A stretch of DNA of 64,000 nucleotides from Aedes albopictus (lineage: Eukaryota; Arthropoda; Insecta; Diptera; Culicidae): the NCBI RefSeq assembly GCF_035046485.1, contig NC_085138.1:446067204-446131203 (forward strand), read 5' to 3'. The notes below the pieces were generated by a model that saw only the letters and a program-made list of their open reading frames with translations, had not been told where the DNA came from and did not search any database. Shown piece after piece: positions 53,290 through 63,912 of this stretch. Every line of letters starts with the position of its first letter. The stretch's first letter is position 1. The translations under genes and the position numbers were made by a program.

Positions 53290-53413
53290 GGCCATATGAA
53301 TAAAGCTGAATAAATACTTTTTACTCAGATCTCTGTGAAGATTCACAGAGATTTACTCCACGGCTTCACATAGATTTAGTAAAGAGTATTTACTCAACTT
53401 TATTCATATGGCC
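53290..53413. mobile_element. 124-bp palindromic MITE with TAG-CTA borders, copy B
   Basis: GCCATATGAATAAAGCTGAA at the left and TTCAACTTTATTCATATGGC-type sequence at the right are mirrored nearly full-length, with TAG/CTA at the borders consistent with a TA target. The inner arms (ATCTCTGTGAAG/TTCACAGAGAT) are perfect. Confidence 0.75.
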
Positions 53414-53994
53414 TATTATCATAGTTTCTGCTGAGCTGAGCGCAAAGGATTTGAAACCATCTTCAAGAATACTTGATATTCAGCGTAAACGCTATACTTC
53501 AAACGCAACAAGCACTTGACCTTGATTAGCAGTTTTCAGACTTCAAGGTGTTGGCATCGCGGTCCTTAGAATGGGAGTTCTGGTTTCACAGCAGTTGCGA
53601 TCAGATTGATGAGTTTGGCGGACGAAGGAGCCCTGTTTTGTTTGCCGGCTCACATTATCACAAAATCAGCAATGCGTTGGAATCAATTGCTTTGTTTACA
53701 AATGGTGTACCAGATTTATGACGTTCTTGGAGGAGTCTACATAAATCTGCATCAAGAACGTTATAAACCTGAGTAGTCTTGAGTAACATTTTTACCTTTG
53801 CTTGAGATGAAATAAATAAGGAAGGTTTTTTTTGGCGTTACTGGTGGAGATCAACCAGTCTGACGTTTTCAAATCTCAATGAACCCTTTGGAGCCGGATT
53901 AATTTGCTTTCGCTGCCACAACCTCGCTTGCCTCGAACACGTTTCTTATGCTCGGTTTCAGTTAACCATTTCAAAAATAATTTTATAATACCTA
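53414..53994. other. No feature recognised
   Basis: Mixed AT-rich sequence. No element boundaries or exons could be supported. Confidence 0.4.
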
Positions 53995-54477
53995 CGCTAA
54001 AGTTTTTTTTACGCGTTTTTTTTTACGCCGTACCGCGTCAAAAACCGCGTTATTTCAAAAAAAAAAAAACCTCGTAAAAAAACCGCGTTATTTCAAAACC
54101 CTTCGTAAAAAAACCGAGTTATTTAAAAAACACGCGCAAAATAGTCAGGATGACATCCAACGTACACTCATTGCACAATTATGGGTCACACACAATTATT
54201 AGTCACTTTCCACTTTAATAGATAAATCCTAATTAATTGCAAGCTTTTGTTAGCCATTATCAAACGAACGAAAAATCGTTCACAAGTTGATTTGTTTTGT
54301 GTCACTATACGTATCGCACACGGGCTTATACGTCAAAACATACATATTTTCAATAATTTTTTGTTCGGCGCAAAACCACCTGTCAAAATAACGCTTCTGT
54401 TGTGAATATCGGAAAGTGCGTGTTCTGCTTTCGTGATTTTCAAGTACGAAATGGTATCTTCACCAGAACAAAGGTAT

Positions 54478-54745
54478 AATTCTAGATTGAGTTTAAATAA
54501 AGGCGAAAGTAACATGAGCGAGTTCTCTTCATCGACTCTCTCTTCTGCAAATTAAAGTGACAAGTTGCAAGTATGGTTAAACTTTTTGGTCAATAATCGC
54601 TAGGTTGCCATGCAATCTAGCGTCTAAGTGTAAAAAAGTTCGAATGAATTTGCATCTTGTCAATTTAATTTGCAGAAGAGAGAGTCGATGAAGAGAACTC
54701 GCTCATGTTACTTTTGCCCTTATTTAAACTCAATCTAGAATTTAC
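54478..54745. repeat. Near-perfect inverted repeat, about 70-bp arms
   Basis: TTCTAGATTGAGTTTAAATA, the following AGGCGAAAGTAACATGAGCG and GAGAGTCGATGAAGAGAACT-complement blocks face their mirror at 54668-54745 with about one mismatch. The loop is about 115 bases. Confidence 0.7.
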
Positions 54746-54995
54746 GTTCTAAATGTAGAAATTCATTGGACTGCAGCTAATTAACGCTTATTTCAGGCAA
54801 AATTTAAGTGACTCATTATTGTGCCAAGGAACACCGAAAATCACACAATTATGGGTCACTTTTTCTGCAGCATAATATTGACAGTTCTGCGTACATGGGC
54901 ATTGCATACTTTTAGGCGTTTATCGGTGGTTGTGTAGGAGATTTTATCCCAATTTTGAAAAATTGATTCCAAATCGTGAAAACACGCTTCGTTAA

Positions 54996-55239
54996 GGACA
55001 AACGTCTTGAAATCCCCCTTCAACAGTGCATTAGAACTTCAGATGCACAAATGTCAAGAAGCAAGCTTCAAACAACAGTGCATTCTATTATTCTGTTCTT
55101 GCTCACTTGTAATGAGCTTAAAATAAGAAGCTCAGGTGCGCTGGTTTTATTTACGAAGAGATTTGTGCCTTCAAAATCGTGAGTAGGTGCCCAAGTCGGC
55201 CATTGTGGCGGCCATTTTGGGATTCTAACAAGTCTGTCC
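54996..55239. mobile_element. 244-bp TTAA-flanked MITE, copy 2
   Basis: Same length and sequence family as 45602-45845, with TTAA at both borders (54992-54995, 55240-55243). It includes the GGCCATTGTGGCGGCCATTT motif near the right end. Confidence 0.75.
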
Positions 55240-55502
55240 TTAAGGGGTTTGAGACCAGTTTTAGATTCTACTATAGTTGATCTATCGAGAATAAGTGATC
55301 ATTCATTGAAAAAAATAGACAAAACATTATTGTTGAGCCGATTCCTCTTGAGTGACCCATAATAGGCAACAAATTGACCCATAATTGTTACACAGCCAAT
55401 TTTGACCCATTATTGTGGTTTTCATTATTCACCAACATTTTAGTTATTTTCACCGCCTAAAGTGAATTTTACAAGCAGATTTTTATATAAAACGATAAAA
55501 AG

Positions 55503-55745
55503 GATCTTGTACCGACTTTTCGAACCCTCTAAGCAGAATACCCTCTATGAATGAGTGTAATCAGTTTCGTACCTTTTAATTCCGCCCTATGTTGCTTATC
55601 CTTTGACAGATACGCGTATTTCGACTACCACTTGTAATCTTCCTCAGTGTCAGTTATCCACTCCACAGTGGATCTGTCAAAGGATAAGCAACATAGGGCG
55701 GAATTAAAAGGTACGAAACTGATTACACTCATTCATAGATAAAAA
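55503..55745. mobile_element. Foldback of the CTTGTACCGAC family
   Basis: Starts CTTGTACCGACTTTTCGAAC. ATGAATGAGTGTAATCAGTT..CTTATCCTTTGACAGAT (55547-55612) is mirrored at 55674-55740. CGCGTATTTCGACTACCACT in the loop region is the hallmark box of the fragments at 12098, 30890 and 32371. Confidence 0.65.
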
Positions 55746-55955
55746 GGAGTTTCAATAAAGAGAATATGAAATAAAACTAATGAAAGTGTTATTTTTGTAT
55801 GAAAAACGATCCATATTATGAAATGATTGTTCCTTGAGTGACCCATAATTGTGCAATGAGTATAATTTGATTTTTTTGACTTTTTTTACGACGTTTTTTG
55901 AAATAACGCGGTTTTTTACGCGGTACCATTACCGTCGTAAAAAAAACTTCAGTTG

Positions 55956-56485
55956 TAGTTCTTGAAACACATCTGTTTAATAACGTCACGTGTATCAATG
56001 TCGGGCTTTTACACAATGCGTTTTACTGATTTTGTGTAAATACAACAAATAGTAGACAGAGATTAGGGTAACAAATATAATTTATACTCCCATATATTTT
56101 TGAGCCCCTGGGTCGTATTACCACGTTTTTTACAGATTTAATGAATAGATGAATAAAGAAGAAAAGAAAAGATTAAATAAGATTGATCTGCACGGGCAGC
56201 AATCATTTCCTCACTGGAAATATCATTATTTGCCTTAAAATTATTTTTTGTTAATTTCGTCATTCGTGCGAGTGTCGCAACATATTTACGAAAAAAGAAT
56301 GTGGTGCCGAGGAAACTTGCAGATGTAAACAAGAACGTTTATCATTCTAGCGCACTAAATTCGCAAAGTTCGTCTAATCAGCCTTTGTCAATCAAGTAAT
56401 TAGGATTTGATCCAGCATACTCAAGTGGCAGATGCATCGAAAATAGTTTCAAACGGGTTTAAACACCGGGTGCCCAAAATATATA
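55956..56485. other. No feature recognised
   Basis: AT-rich. The minus-strand frame at 56138-56332 has no recognisable family. Confidence 0.4.
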
Positions 56486-57429
56486 AGGTATGCACACAGC
56501 AAAATCTAGCCACCGCATTTTGGATAGAAATTTCTCTATTTTCAAAGAATCGTGGCAATCTCTGGCGCAAATGAAAGCTTATTGTGTAAGGAATCGAAAA
56601 ATATTTACTTCGGGATATATTTTTACATTGTGTTTAAAATAGAGTCAAGGGAACAAGAAGTCCTCGAAAAGTTTTTGCACAAACGTGCTGAAAATCTGAC
56701 AATGTACATTAAAGCGAACGTCCCCGCAGACCTAAGTTAGCTTAAGTATTCGGTTCTATACATCATTACAACCTGGAAAGGTTGCAGATCAACTTAAGAG
56801 CAAGAAAAAATCGAAGTTTGGCAAGAAATACATAGTTTGGTCAACAATATGAATTTGTGGTTTGAAAAACCGAACTTTTAGAAATACATGTACAGCAAAT
56901 CATCTTTTTCACTACGGGAAATGTCGGGAAAAATGGCTGGCACCCCTTATTCAAAAGCTTAGATATTGTGTATTGATTTGAATTGATTTTTGTCCCCTGT
57001 TTTTGGCGGAGAATGCTTGCGCTTGTATGCAGAAAACTATGTAGAAATTGTACTGCATTTTTCCAAAAAAACGTAAAATCTCATACACTTCAAAACTCAA
57101 CCCAATTGAAAAATATTGAGTAACCGTGAATTGCAACCTTCAAAAAATGTCAAGAACGACAGCTTTCATCGAAAAATAAGATTGATTTTGACACAAAGGT
57201 GGTAAAAATTTCTTGGCATGCGGTCGAAGGTACTGTGCAAAACTTTACGGAAGGACTCAAGCTCAAAACTCGAGATGACGGATACAACAAGTCAAATCAG
57301 CAAAGTCTTGATGTTGATTTAAAGTAAATTAATGCTTTTTTACGATGAATTGCTTTTGGTTTGGGAATAAGTTGGAATGAATTATTACTGCTTGATTTTC
57401 TTTGGCCAGATTTTGCTGTGCGCATACCT
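56486..57429. mobile_element. 944-bp TA-flanked non-autonomous element
   Basis: AAGGTATGCACACAGCAAAA at the left is mirrored by TTTTGCTGTGCGCATACCTT at the right (about 27-base inverted ends including ATCT.GCCA), with TA on both sides (56484-56485, 57430-57431). A 62-codon plus frame (56552-56740, MAISGANESLL..) lies inside but has no transposase motif that I can see. Confidence 0.65.
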
Positions 57430-57664
57430 TACTTAAGGAGAAACTTCAGAGAATACAAACATGGCCGTCTTGGTCCCCTACTTCCCCTACTAGTTTTCAA
57501 AAGCACTAATCTTGAAAATTCGTGAACAAAATTTGTTTAATTTAGTTTTAATAGAGCATTTAATGCTCTCGATTTGGAAAAGCTGCCTCGTTTTGCAAGT
57601 GAGCAAAGCCAGGATTAACAAGTGAGGCTTGATTCGATGCTTCGTTTGTCAAATTTGTGCTTCT

Positions 57665-57725
57665 GATCGATTGATTGATTTGTCTTTATTAAAGAGACTT
57701 TCAGCCCTTGGCTGGTTCGTCTCTG
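57665..57725 (-). mobile_element. 61-bp retro-insertion, 3' tail only
   Basis: In minus orientation: CAGAGACGAACCAGCCAAGG, GCTGAAAGTCTC, TTTAATAAAGACAAATC and AATC repeats. ATTTGTGCTTCT (57653-57664) and ATTTGTGCCTCT (57726-57737) flank it, a 12-base duplication with one difference. Confidence 0.75.
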
Positions 57726-57737
57726 ATTTGTGCCTCT

Positions 57738-58187
57738 AAATGGGATTTCTTGATGTTTCACCTTAAGAGGGTCCAAAATATATTGGGGTGTCCAAAACAG
57801 TGAAAACTGATACTTCAAAAATCAGTTGTTTTCATCAAATTTCCAACCAGAAATGACATTGAGTATTTTTAACGGACAGTGCATGCTTTAACGATCATAC
57901 TAACATCATCTTTATGTGTAACACCCTCTGAATCTATTTGATTTTGATCTTAATTCAAACTTTTGTCCTCTAGGGGTCCAAAATTCGACCGTTACCCTTC
58001 ATGTAGGAAATCATGTAGAATTCATGTGGAAAATGCGCTCATGAGGAACGGGAAAAAAGTAAATCCGTAATTGTTGCTACGCCTTTTTCAGATGTTAGTC
58101 TAGAATTGTTCCTTTCCCACAGGGGCCAAACATATCAATCGGGGAATACAATACAATTGTATACACAAAAACATAAAACGCACTCAC
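57738..58187. other. Intron of the minus-strand gene starting at 58442, plus unassigned sequence
   Basis: The donor GTGAGTGCG at 58187-58179 opens an intron toward lower coordinates. No acceptor with a convincing continuing frame was found in this stretch. Confidence 0.35.
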
Positions 58188-58265
58188 CATTTCATGAACC
58201 ATTTCGAAGCCATAGTTCCAGCTCAATGTTCCCTCTAATTTCACTCTTAATGGGCCAGTACTGAT
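58188..58265 (-). CDS. Second coding exon of unidentified membrane-anchored protein
   Basis: On the minus strand, acceptor TTTTTTAG (58266-58267) and donor GTGAGT (58187) bound 78 bases, 26 codons in phase 0: ISTGPLRVKLEGTLSWNYGF and then EMVHEM. The frame is open, both splice sites are strong, and the phase matches the preceding exon exactly. I recognise no family. The gene continues at lower coordinates, but its next exon was not located. Confidence 0.5.
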
Positions 58266-58322
58266 CTAAAAAAGTTATTTTTAGAAGATACCAGATCAAA
58301 ACGAAACAATAAACCAACCTAC

Positions 58323-58442
58323 CTTAAAGATTAAACTGAAGCACAAACTTATCCATGATATCCATTTGCTAGTTTCCCGAAAGTTCCGTATCAGTAAGGT
58401 CCTGGTAGATCTTGGTTGGTCAGGATTCGATGTGAGCATCAT
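58323..58442 (-). CDS. First coding exon of unidentified membrane-anchored protein
   Basis: Two adjacent ATG codons (58442-58440, 58439-58437) follow GCTAAA, a good insect start context. Forty codons run to donor GTAGGT (58322): MMLTSNPDQPRSTRTLLIRN and FRETSKWISWISLCFSLIFK. A basic stretch followed by a hydrophobic segment (WISWISLCFSLIF) suggests a signal-anchor or N-terminal membrane segment. With the next exon, 66 residues are visible and in phase. The gene is transcribed toward trpl, tail to tail with it. The product is unknown to me. A chance pair of exons is unlikely but not excluded. Confidence 0.5.
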
Positions 58443-60427
58443 TTTAGCGGGATTTCCAGAAACCATCCAAAGTTAGCGCAACACTACGCAACAACACGCA
58501 ACCAGACAGATTAGAAGAATTGGTTCAGGTTTCGTAACTCGTATATTTCGTGATGGAGTTATAAAATCCCTTTGGGAGAAATTCATGTTTTTAGGTTAGT
58601 TTTGTTGCTTTTACATATGTATGCAGGTGTCTGATCAGGAAGTTTTATATGTTGTCGGAAATATACTAGAATCGTTTAGCGGTTAAAAATGAATGCTGAC
58701 TACTTACGTTTAGTGTACTTCTACTGTTAATGTCTGACTGTCCTAGTCACAACGGTCCGTTCTGTATCCGTACTAGTTTAAGACACTGCTGTAGAACGCA
58801 TGGTGGATTAGGCTAAGTTTATGTGTCAATTTCATGTTCAATTTTACCTTCTGCTAAATTGATAATTTTGGTAGAATTTTCACTGCACTGAATAGTATTT
58901 GGCTAAATATACATAAGTAGAATAATTAATGATTGCACATTGAAAAAACTAATTCAGTTTCACAAATTCAAGACCTCACCTGTGCAATAGCACTTTTACT
59001 TTCTGCTGACTCGGTTTTGTTCTATTATGTCTACTCACGCGGTCTGTCTGTCAATCATCCGTCAGCTTCCCGTCAGTCGGTCCGAAGATGACAGTTTAGG
59101 AGTCAGGGCCGGAGCTACTTACTGTTCGAAAGCAAGGTTGATGTAAAAGGAGGTGCGTTGCATTCCGACGGGTTGCAACAGATAGTTTCCTGAACAAACG
59201 ACACAACATTCAAAAACTCTCAGTATTAAGACTATTTTTCCTGACGAGATGCACTTTTATGGTGTGTTTTTTTTTAATCTAGATCTTACATATCCTACAA
59301 TTGTTTGAGTTGTTCTATGATTCATACCAAATTATATGACTAAAAACTCTCAATGAACAGTACGATAATGTTGTTTGTGTATTGTTAAATCACAACAAAA
59401 AAAATGTTAAACTGATAATGAAAATAATCAAATGTTTCAAAATAATGTAGTTGTTACATTTTTTTTAGTTATTCTTTGCTTTAGCTACACATAATTATGG
59501 AATTTCGGATTACATCACTGGCACATATTGTATGTTTCATAAGATGCTTTATTTTCCAATATTGTATTTTCGAATTGTGTACAGATTTCAATTGTTCATT
59601 CTAATCACTTTTTCATCTTAAAAAAAGTTTACACTTAACTATTTATTCAATCAGGAGAAAATAAATTGACGATTTCTTACGCGTAAAGAAAGGAAAAATA
59701 AATAATATTACTTTGTTTGGAACGAAAACCAATTTGTTTGCAATAATTGTTAGAAAGTACGGTTAACTAGTATGTACCGATGACAGCGGAAACTTAAAAT
59801 AGTCAATTACATATTACTCGAATCGATTGAATCACGACAAACCGACCGACGATAGGCCGGGCATCGAACTCACACAGCTCTACATTCGCTTTGAAGGGCA
59901 TGTTTGGGAGGGGCTTAAAAGCTAATCTTACTATTCAGAACAGGGTGGGAAAAAGAGATAAAACCTAATGAGCGCGGCGGCGTCTACTCCTGTCGGGAGC
60001 TCACATTTGGCACACTTACAAGATAAAAATAAGGGAATCGTTTTGCGCGGCAGATTGCTTCTCCCGGCAGCCAGAGGGAGAGTTGTTTCACTTGCTCCCG
60101 TTATTATGTGTGGTGTGGGGGAAAGTTCAAAAAGTCCGGCGAATGCTAGTCGGACGATATCGTAGGAAAAGCTCTTTAGTGTCCATCAAACGATTGTATT
60201 GCACTCAAAAAACGTATATTGCCATTTGTTTGATGATGTAGTGTGTATTGCAACGAGCATCCTTTTGAGATCGGTTCGAGAGGTGGACAAGAGCTTTACG
60301 AATAATCTTCGGGTAAGCATTCTTGGGAGTTTTTGGAAATTGCTTTCGTTAAAAGTGTTAAAACTTATTTGAAAATGTGATAGACATTCGTTGATCAAAG
60401 CTGAGATGACTTTGGGTTTTTGAAGAA
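58443..60427. other. Upstream region of the minus-strand gene; no other gene recognised
   Basis: Low in repeats. The first several hundred bases would hold the promoter of the gene starting at 58442, but no TATA box or initiator stands out. A GC-richer patch at 59970-60160 holds a 65-codon plus frame without recognisable content. Confidence 0.35.
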
Positions 60428-60669
60428 CAATTCGTCCCCTTAATGCTAGAACTAGGTAACTGGTTTTGCGAAATCGCGAGCAATTTGTTTACATCTGAAC
60501 GTTCACCTCAATAAACAAAAGTGTGTCGATTGAAACTACAAAAACACATAATGATGCTTCATTTAAGACCAACAAAGTGTTTGTTTTATAGCAGGATAAG
60601 TTTTACCAGCCATTTTTACCCGTACTTTCCAAAACGAGTTACCTAGTTCTAGCATTAAGGGGGCGAATT
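60428..60669. mobile_element. 242-bp MITE with about 40-bp inverted repeats
   Basis: AATTCGTCCCCTTAATGCTA and GAACTAGGTAACT at the left face AGTTACCTAGTTC and TAGCATTAAGGGGGCGAATT at the right. No coding capacity. Confidence 0.7.
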
Positions 60670-61683
60670 GAGGGTGGTTGTTCTTAGGTATGTATCACAT
60701 ATTCAGGAAAGTTTCTAATGATAGTATTACATATATACAAAAGTTGTGAGGAAGCTTATTTTTATAATTATTCGACAAAAAAGATCAAAGGGGTTCTGAA
60801 TGCAATTTGAATCTGTGAATATTTGCCAAATATAAACGAGCTTATCTATATCTCTGAAAAACAATAAGTTTTTTCCAGAAATATAGACCAATTCGTTTTT
60901 TTACCCAATTGAAAAAACACCTAAAGAAAACGTATTTGAAACTATAGACAGTTGTTGTGTCAATTGTAAATTTTATGTTTTCCTGGAACGGAAAACGTAA
61001 AACAAACAAGTATCACAACGGTTGGATGCATTTAACTATTAGAGAAAATAATGGTACATAATTGAAAGAATATGTTTATGTAGTTCACTGTCAACTTATT
61101 AAATATATTTACAAATAGTAAAATTTTGAAAATATTGATCCGTCCATGGGTTGGTTCACCAGAGAAAGTCGCTTTACCAAGTCCTGCTAGTTCAATTATG
61201 GTACCATTCTGTGAACTATCAACCCGAGACTTTCAGGATTTACTGCTACGAATCGTAGCACAGAATACTTACAGGCTAGTCAGTTATCTAAACCTAAGCA
61301 ATTAAAAAAGAGAAGTATGGCATTTACTTCGAGAGGAGACCATCCTTACCCTGTTCGGGGATTCGTGGTCTTCCCGCTTCCCGCGTTAAAAGTAATCTTT
61401 TTGTTGTTTTTTCGTTATTTTCTACAGATTCTTACATCGTCTAGGAAACAAAAGTATGTCCGAATAGACATAACCTACTATAGATACGCCTTAGTCATCC
61501 ACTAATCTACCGATGACGAAAAGAATATTTAGAATTTACTGTTTGTTGTATATGATCGAATGAGATCGCGCAATGCCGAAACTTGCGACGCAGCAGCCTA
61601 CTGCGAGACGCAGCGCAGGCGGCACCCACCTCAGGTATCTATAGGGTTGCAGTCTTTGAGCGAGTGGTTGAGCTCGCGCACAC
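60670..61683. other. 3' flank of the minus-strand gene ending at 61684
   Basis: AT-rich with short frames. The 3' UTR of the gene ending at 61684 should lie in its upper part, but no canonical minus-strand AATAAA (TTTATT on plus) is obvious close to the stop. Confidence 0.35.
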
Positions 61684-61850
61684 CTAGTGGTCCTGTTGTT
61701 GTTGTGGTTGGGCTGCTGCATTCGATGGCGACGACAACGACATATTGGAGGATGAAGCAGAGGAGGAGGGCATCAGCATCTGACGGGCCTTCTTGGCGGC
61801 GGTGGGCTTCGGAGATCCGGTGGAGAGGCGCTTGCGTTCCTTCAGGAAGT
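61684..61850 (-). CDS. Last coding exon of an unidentified Ser/Gln-rich protein
   Basis: On the minus strand a textbook acceptor (TTTTTCCTCTTTCAG, AG at 61852-61851) precedes 167 bases ending in TAG (61686-61684). The frame encodes (x)FLKERKRLSTGSPKPTAAK, then KARQMLMPSSSASSSNMSLS and SPSNAAAQPQQQQDH. Codon use is GC-rich at third positions, unlike the AT-rich surroundings, which supports a real exon. The basic KERKRL..KKAR stretch plus low-complexity tail suggests a nuclear protein (inference). Upstream exons must lie at higher coordinates, probably beyond the minisatellite and off the window. Confidence 0.55.
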
Positions 61851-62329
61851 CTGAAAGAGGAAAAAGAAGAGGAAAAGGTTAGTTAACTCCTTTTTTGGAT
61901 AAGAATTGTAAATCGATCATTCGATCAGTAGTGAAATCAGCAATATGTGATTAGTAAATCCGCACAGCAATATCGGCAGTCAAAGAAAGCATGAAGGACA
62001 AAGAAGGCTATGGATACTTTGATTGTTTTGGACTACTTTGATTAATATTGATTGATAGATTTGTCTTTATTAAAGAGACTTTCAGCCCTTGGCTGGTTCG
62101 TCTCATTTGATTAATAACAAACTCTAAGTTTGTTGTTATCTCAATGACTCATTGTTAAACGAACGATTTCGTGGGAGCTGCTACCTAGATATTAGTATCT
62201 GGGGAATGGCTGTATGGCAGATGTTCACGTTGGTGCGTGGTTTGCCATTTGTTAGGCGAATTGTCGAAAGTGGGCGTAATATCATAAATTTATTATGATG
62301 TGCTGTGGAACAGATTCCCTACGAATTTT
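61851..62329. other. Intron of the 61684 gene
   Basis: Contains the 58-base retro-insertion described separately. Otherwise AT-rich, and no further exon was found. Confidence 0.4.
62048..62105 (-). mobile_element. 58-bp retro-insertion, 3' tail only
   Basis: In minus orientation: TGAGACGAACCAGCCAAGGG, CTGAAAGTCTC, TTTAATAAAGACAAATC and AATC-type repeats. A perfect 11-base duplication, TTTGATTAATA, flanks it (62037-62047, 62106-62116). Confidence 0.8.
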
Positions 62330-63912
62330 TTTAAGATCTATCCCGGGATTTCTTCATAAATTTCTGCCAGGTTATCGTGAAGGATTCCTCCCTCGATTTA
62401 TTCAGAGATTTCTCTCGGGGTTGTTTCAATGATTCCTCGCGATTTTCTTTTATTAATTGCTTCTGGCATTGTTTTACCAGATTCCTTTCAAGATTCTTTC
62501 CGGGATTCCGTCATTGGCACATCCCTAGTTTTCTTTAGTGATTGCTCCTGGGGTTTCTTTAGGAATTTCTCTGTCAAGGATTCCTCCAGCAATCCTTTCT
62601 GGAATTCCTTTTCTACCACTTTCTACCAAAATTCCAACAGGAATTTCTGTGATTTCTTCAGGCAATTCTTTCGGGATTCCATCAGGAATAATTTGCAGCA
62701 TTCCAACAGGGATTTCCTCCGAGTTTAATTCAGGGATTCTTAGACGAATTATTCCTAAGATTGCATCAGGGATTGCACCCTCTGGTTTTTTATCCGGAAT
62801 TCCTTCAGAAATTCTCTCCAGAATGCCTTCATTCTTTTAGATATTTCACTCAAGATTCATTATTGAGGATTTTTTCAAGGATTCTCCAGAGATTTCTCCT
62901 GGGATTACTTCTGAGTTACCTTCTTTGATTTCTTCCAGAATCCTTTCAGGAATTCCTTTCGAGATTAATTTAAAGATTTTTTTGGGAATTCTTCCTAGGT
63001 ATCCTTGAGTTATCACGGGGTTTTCATGCGGATTTTTCGTGTAATTTCTTATGAGACTCCTTCGGGAATTCCTTCCGGGATTCCTCGTATTTTTTTCAAG
63101 GATTTTTTCCGGGATTCCTCCAGTGATTGATCCCGAGAATTTCTACATTAGTTCCTCTTGCCATTCATTTAATGATTCCTTTAGTAATTTCTGTTGGGTT
63201 TCCTCCAGGATTCTTTCAGAGATCACCCGGGATTCTTAGAGGGATTCGTCCAGGGTATTCTAAGGGACTACTTTTAATATTCTTTCGGGGATTAGTTCAA
63301 GTTTCTTTTAAGGATTCCCTCGGGGATTTTTTTTTTTTGCATAATTCTTCCTACACCAGGGTTTCTTCTGGGATATCCCAGAAGAATTCCATTGGAATTC
63401 CTCCCGGCATACCTTTATTAGAGGACTCAATAAAGGTATGCCGGGAGGAATTCCAATGGAATTCTTCTGGGATATCCCAGAAGAAACCCTGGTGTAGGAA
63501 GAATTATGCAAAAAAAATCCCCGAGGGAATCCTTAAAAGAAACCTCCATTGATTCTTTCGAGTTTTCGTTTATGGATTCCTCTCAAGGTTCTATCATCTC
63601 ATGGGTTCTTTTGAAGACTTCCCCGGATTTCCTTCCGGTATTATTTCACGGAATCCTTCCGAGATTCTTTGAACGATTTCATCAGGAATCATTTCGGGTT
63701 TCCTCCATGGATTGCTCTCGGAATGTTCTCCTAGATTTCTCCCGGGATTCTCTCAGATTCTTTCAGAGATCACTTTCGAATTCCTTCACGGATTGCTCCT
63801 GGAATTCGTTAGAGAATTTCCGCCGGGATTCTTGCGAGATTTTTTCAGGGATTCCTTCTGGTATTTCTTACGGGTTTCCTTCAGGGACTTCTTTCGGATA
63901 ACTTTTCCGTGA
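62330..63912 (+). repeat. Second GGAATTCC/GGGATTCC-type minisatellite, degenerate
   Basis: Built from variants of GGGATTCCTTCAGG and AGGAATTTCTCC, the same family as 15250-16665 but more decayed and without a tight period. Several frames stay open (for example 63127-63552 plus and 63506-63901 plus) and give Gly/Ile/Pro- or Phe/Ser-rich pseudo-peptides. I reject these as genes. A perfect palindrome lies inside it. Confidence 0.8.
63301..63543. repeat. Perfect palindrome: 115-bp arms, 9-base loop
   Basis: Left arm 63301-63419 and right arm 63429-63543 are exact reverse complements. The only difference is a T run of 12 on the left against A run of 8 on the right. The loop is AGAGGACTC. Both arms are made of minisatellite sequence, so the structure arose inside the array. 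Identical arms mean a very recent event or an artefact. Confidence 0.9.

Larger units (their letters stand above)
53995..55955. mobile_element. About 1.96-kb element with AT-run and CG-rich inverted ends
   Basis: AAAGTTTTTTTTACGCG and TACCGCGTCAAAAACCGCGT at the left (54000-54060) are mirrored at 55900-55948 (ACGCGGTTTTTTACGCGGTA, CGTAAAAAAAACTTC). Further in, TTGCACAATTATGGGTCAC (54173) faces GTGACCCATAATTGTGCAA (55838). No transposase frame exists. It carries three nested structures: a hairpin at 54478-54745, a TTAA MITE and a foldback at 55541-55740. Confidence 0.55.

Noticed and set aside
63127..63901. Open frames of 130-140 codons near the right edge
   Set aside because: They are built from the second minisatellite and the palindrome; the peptides are low-complexity and mirrored on the other strand.
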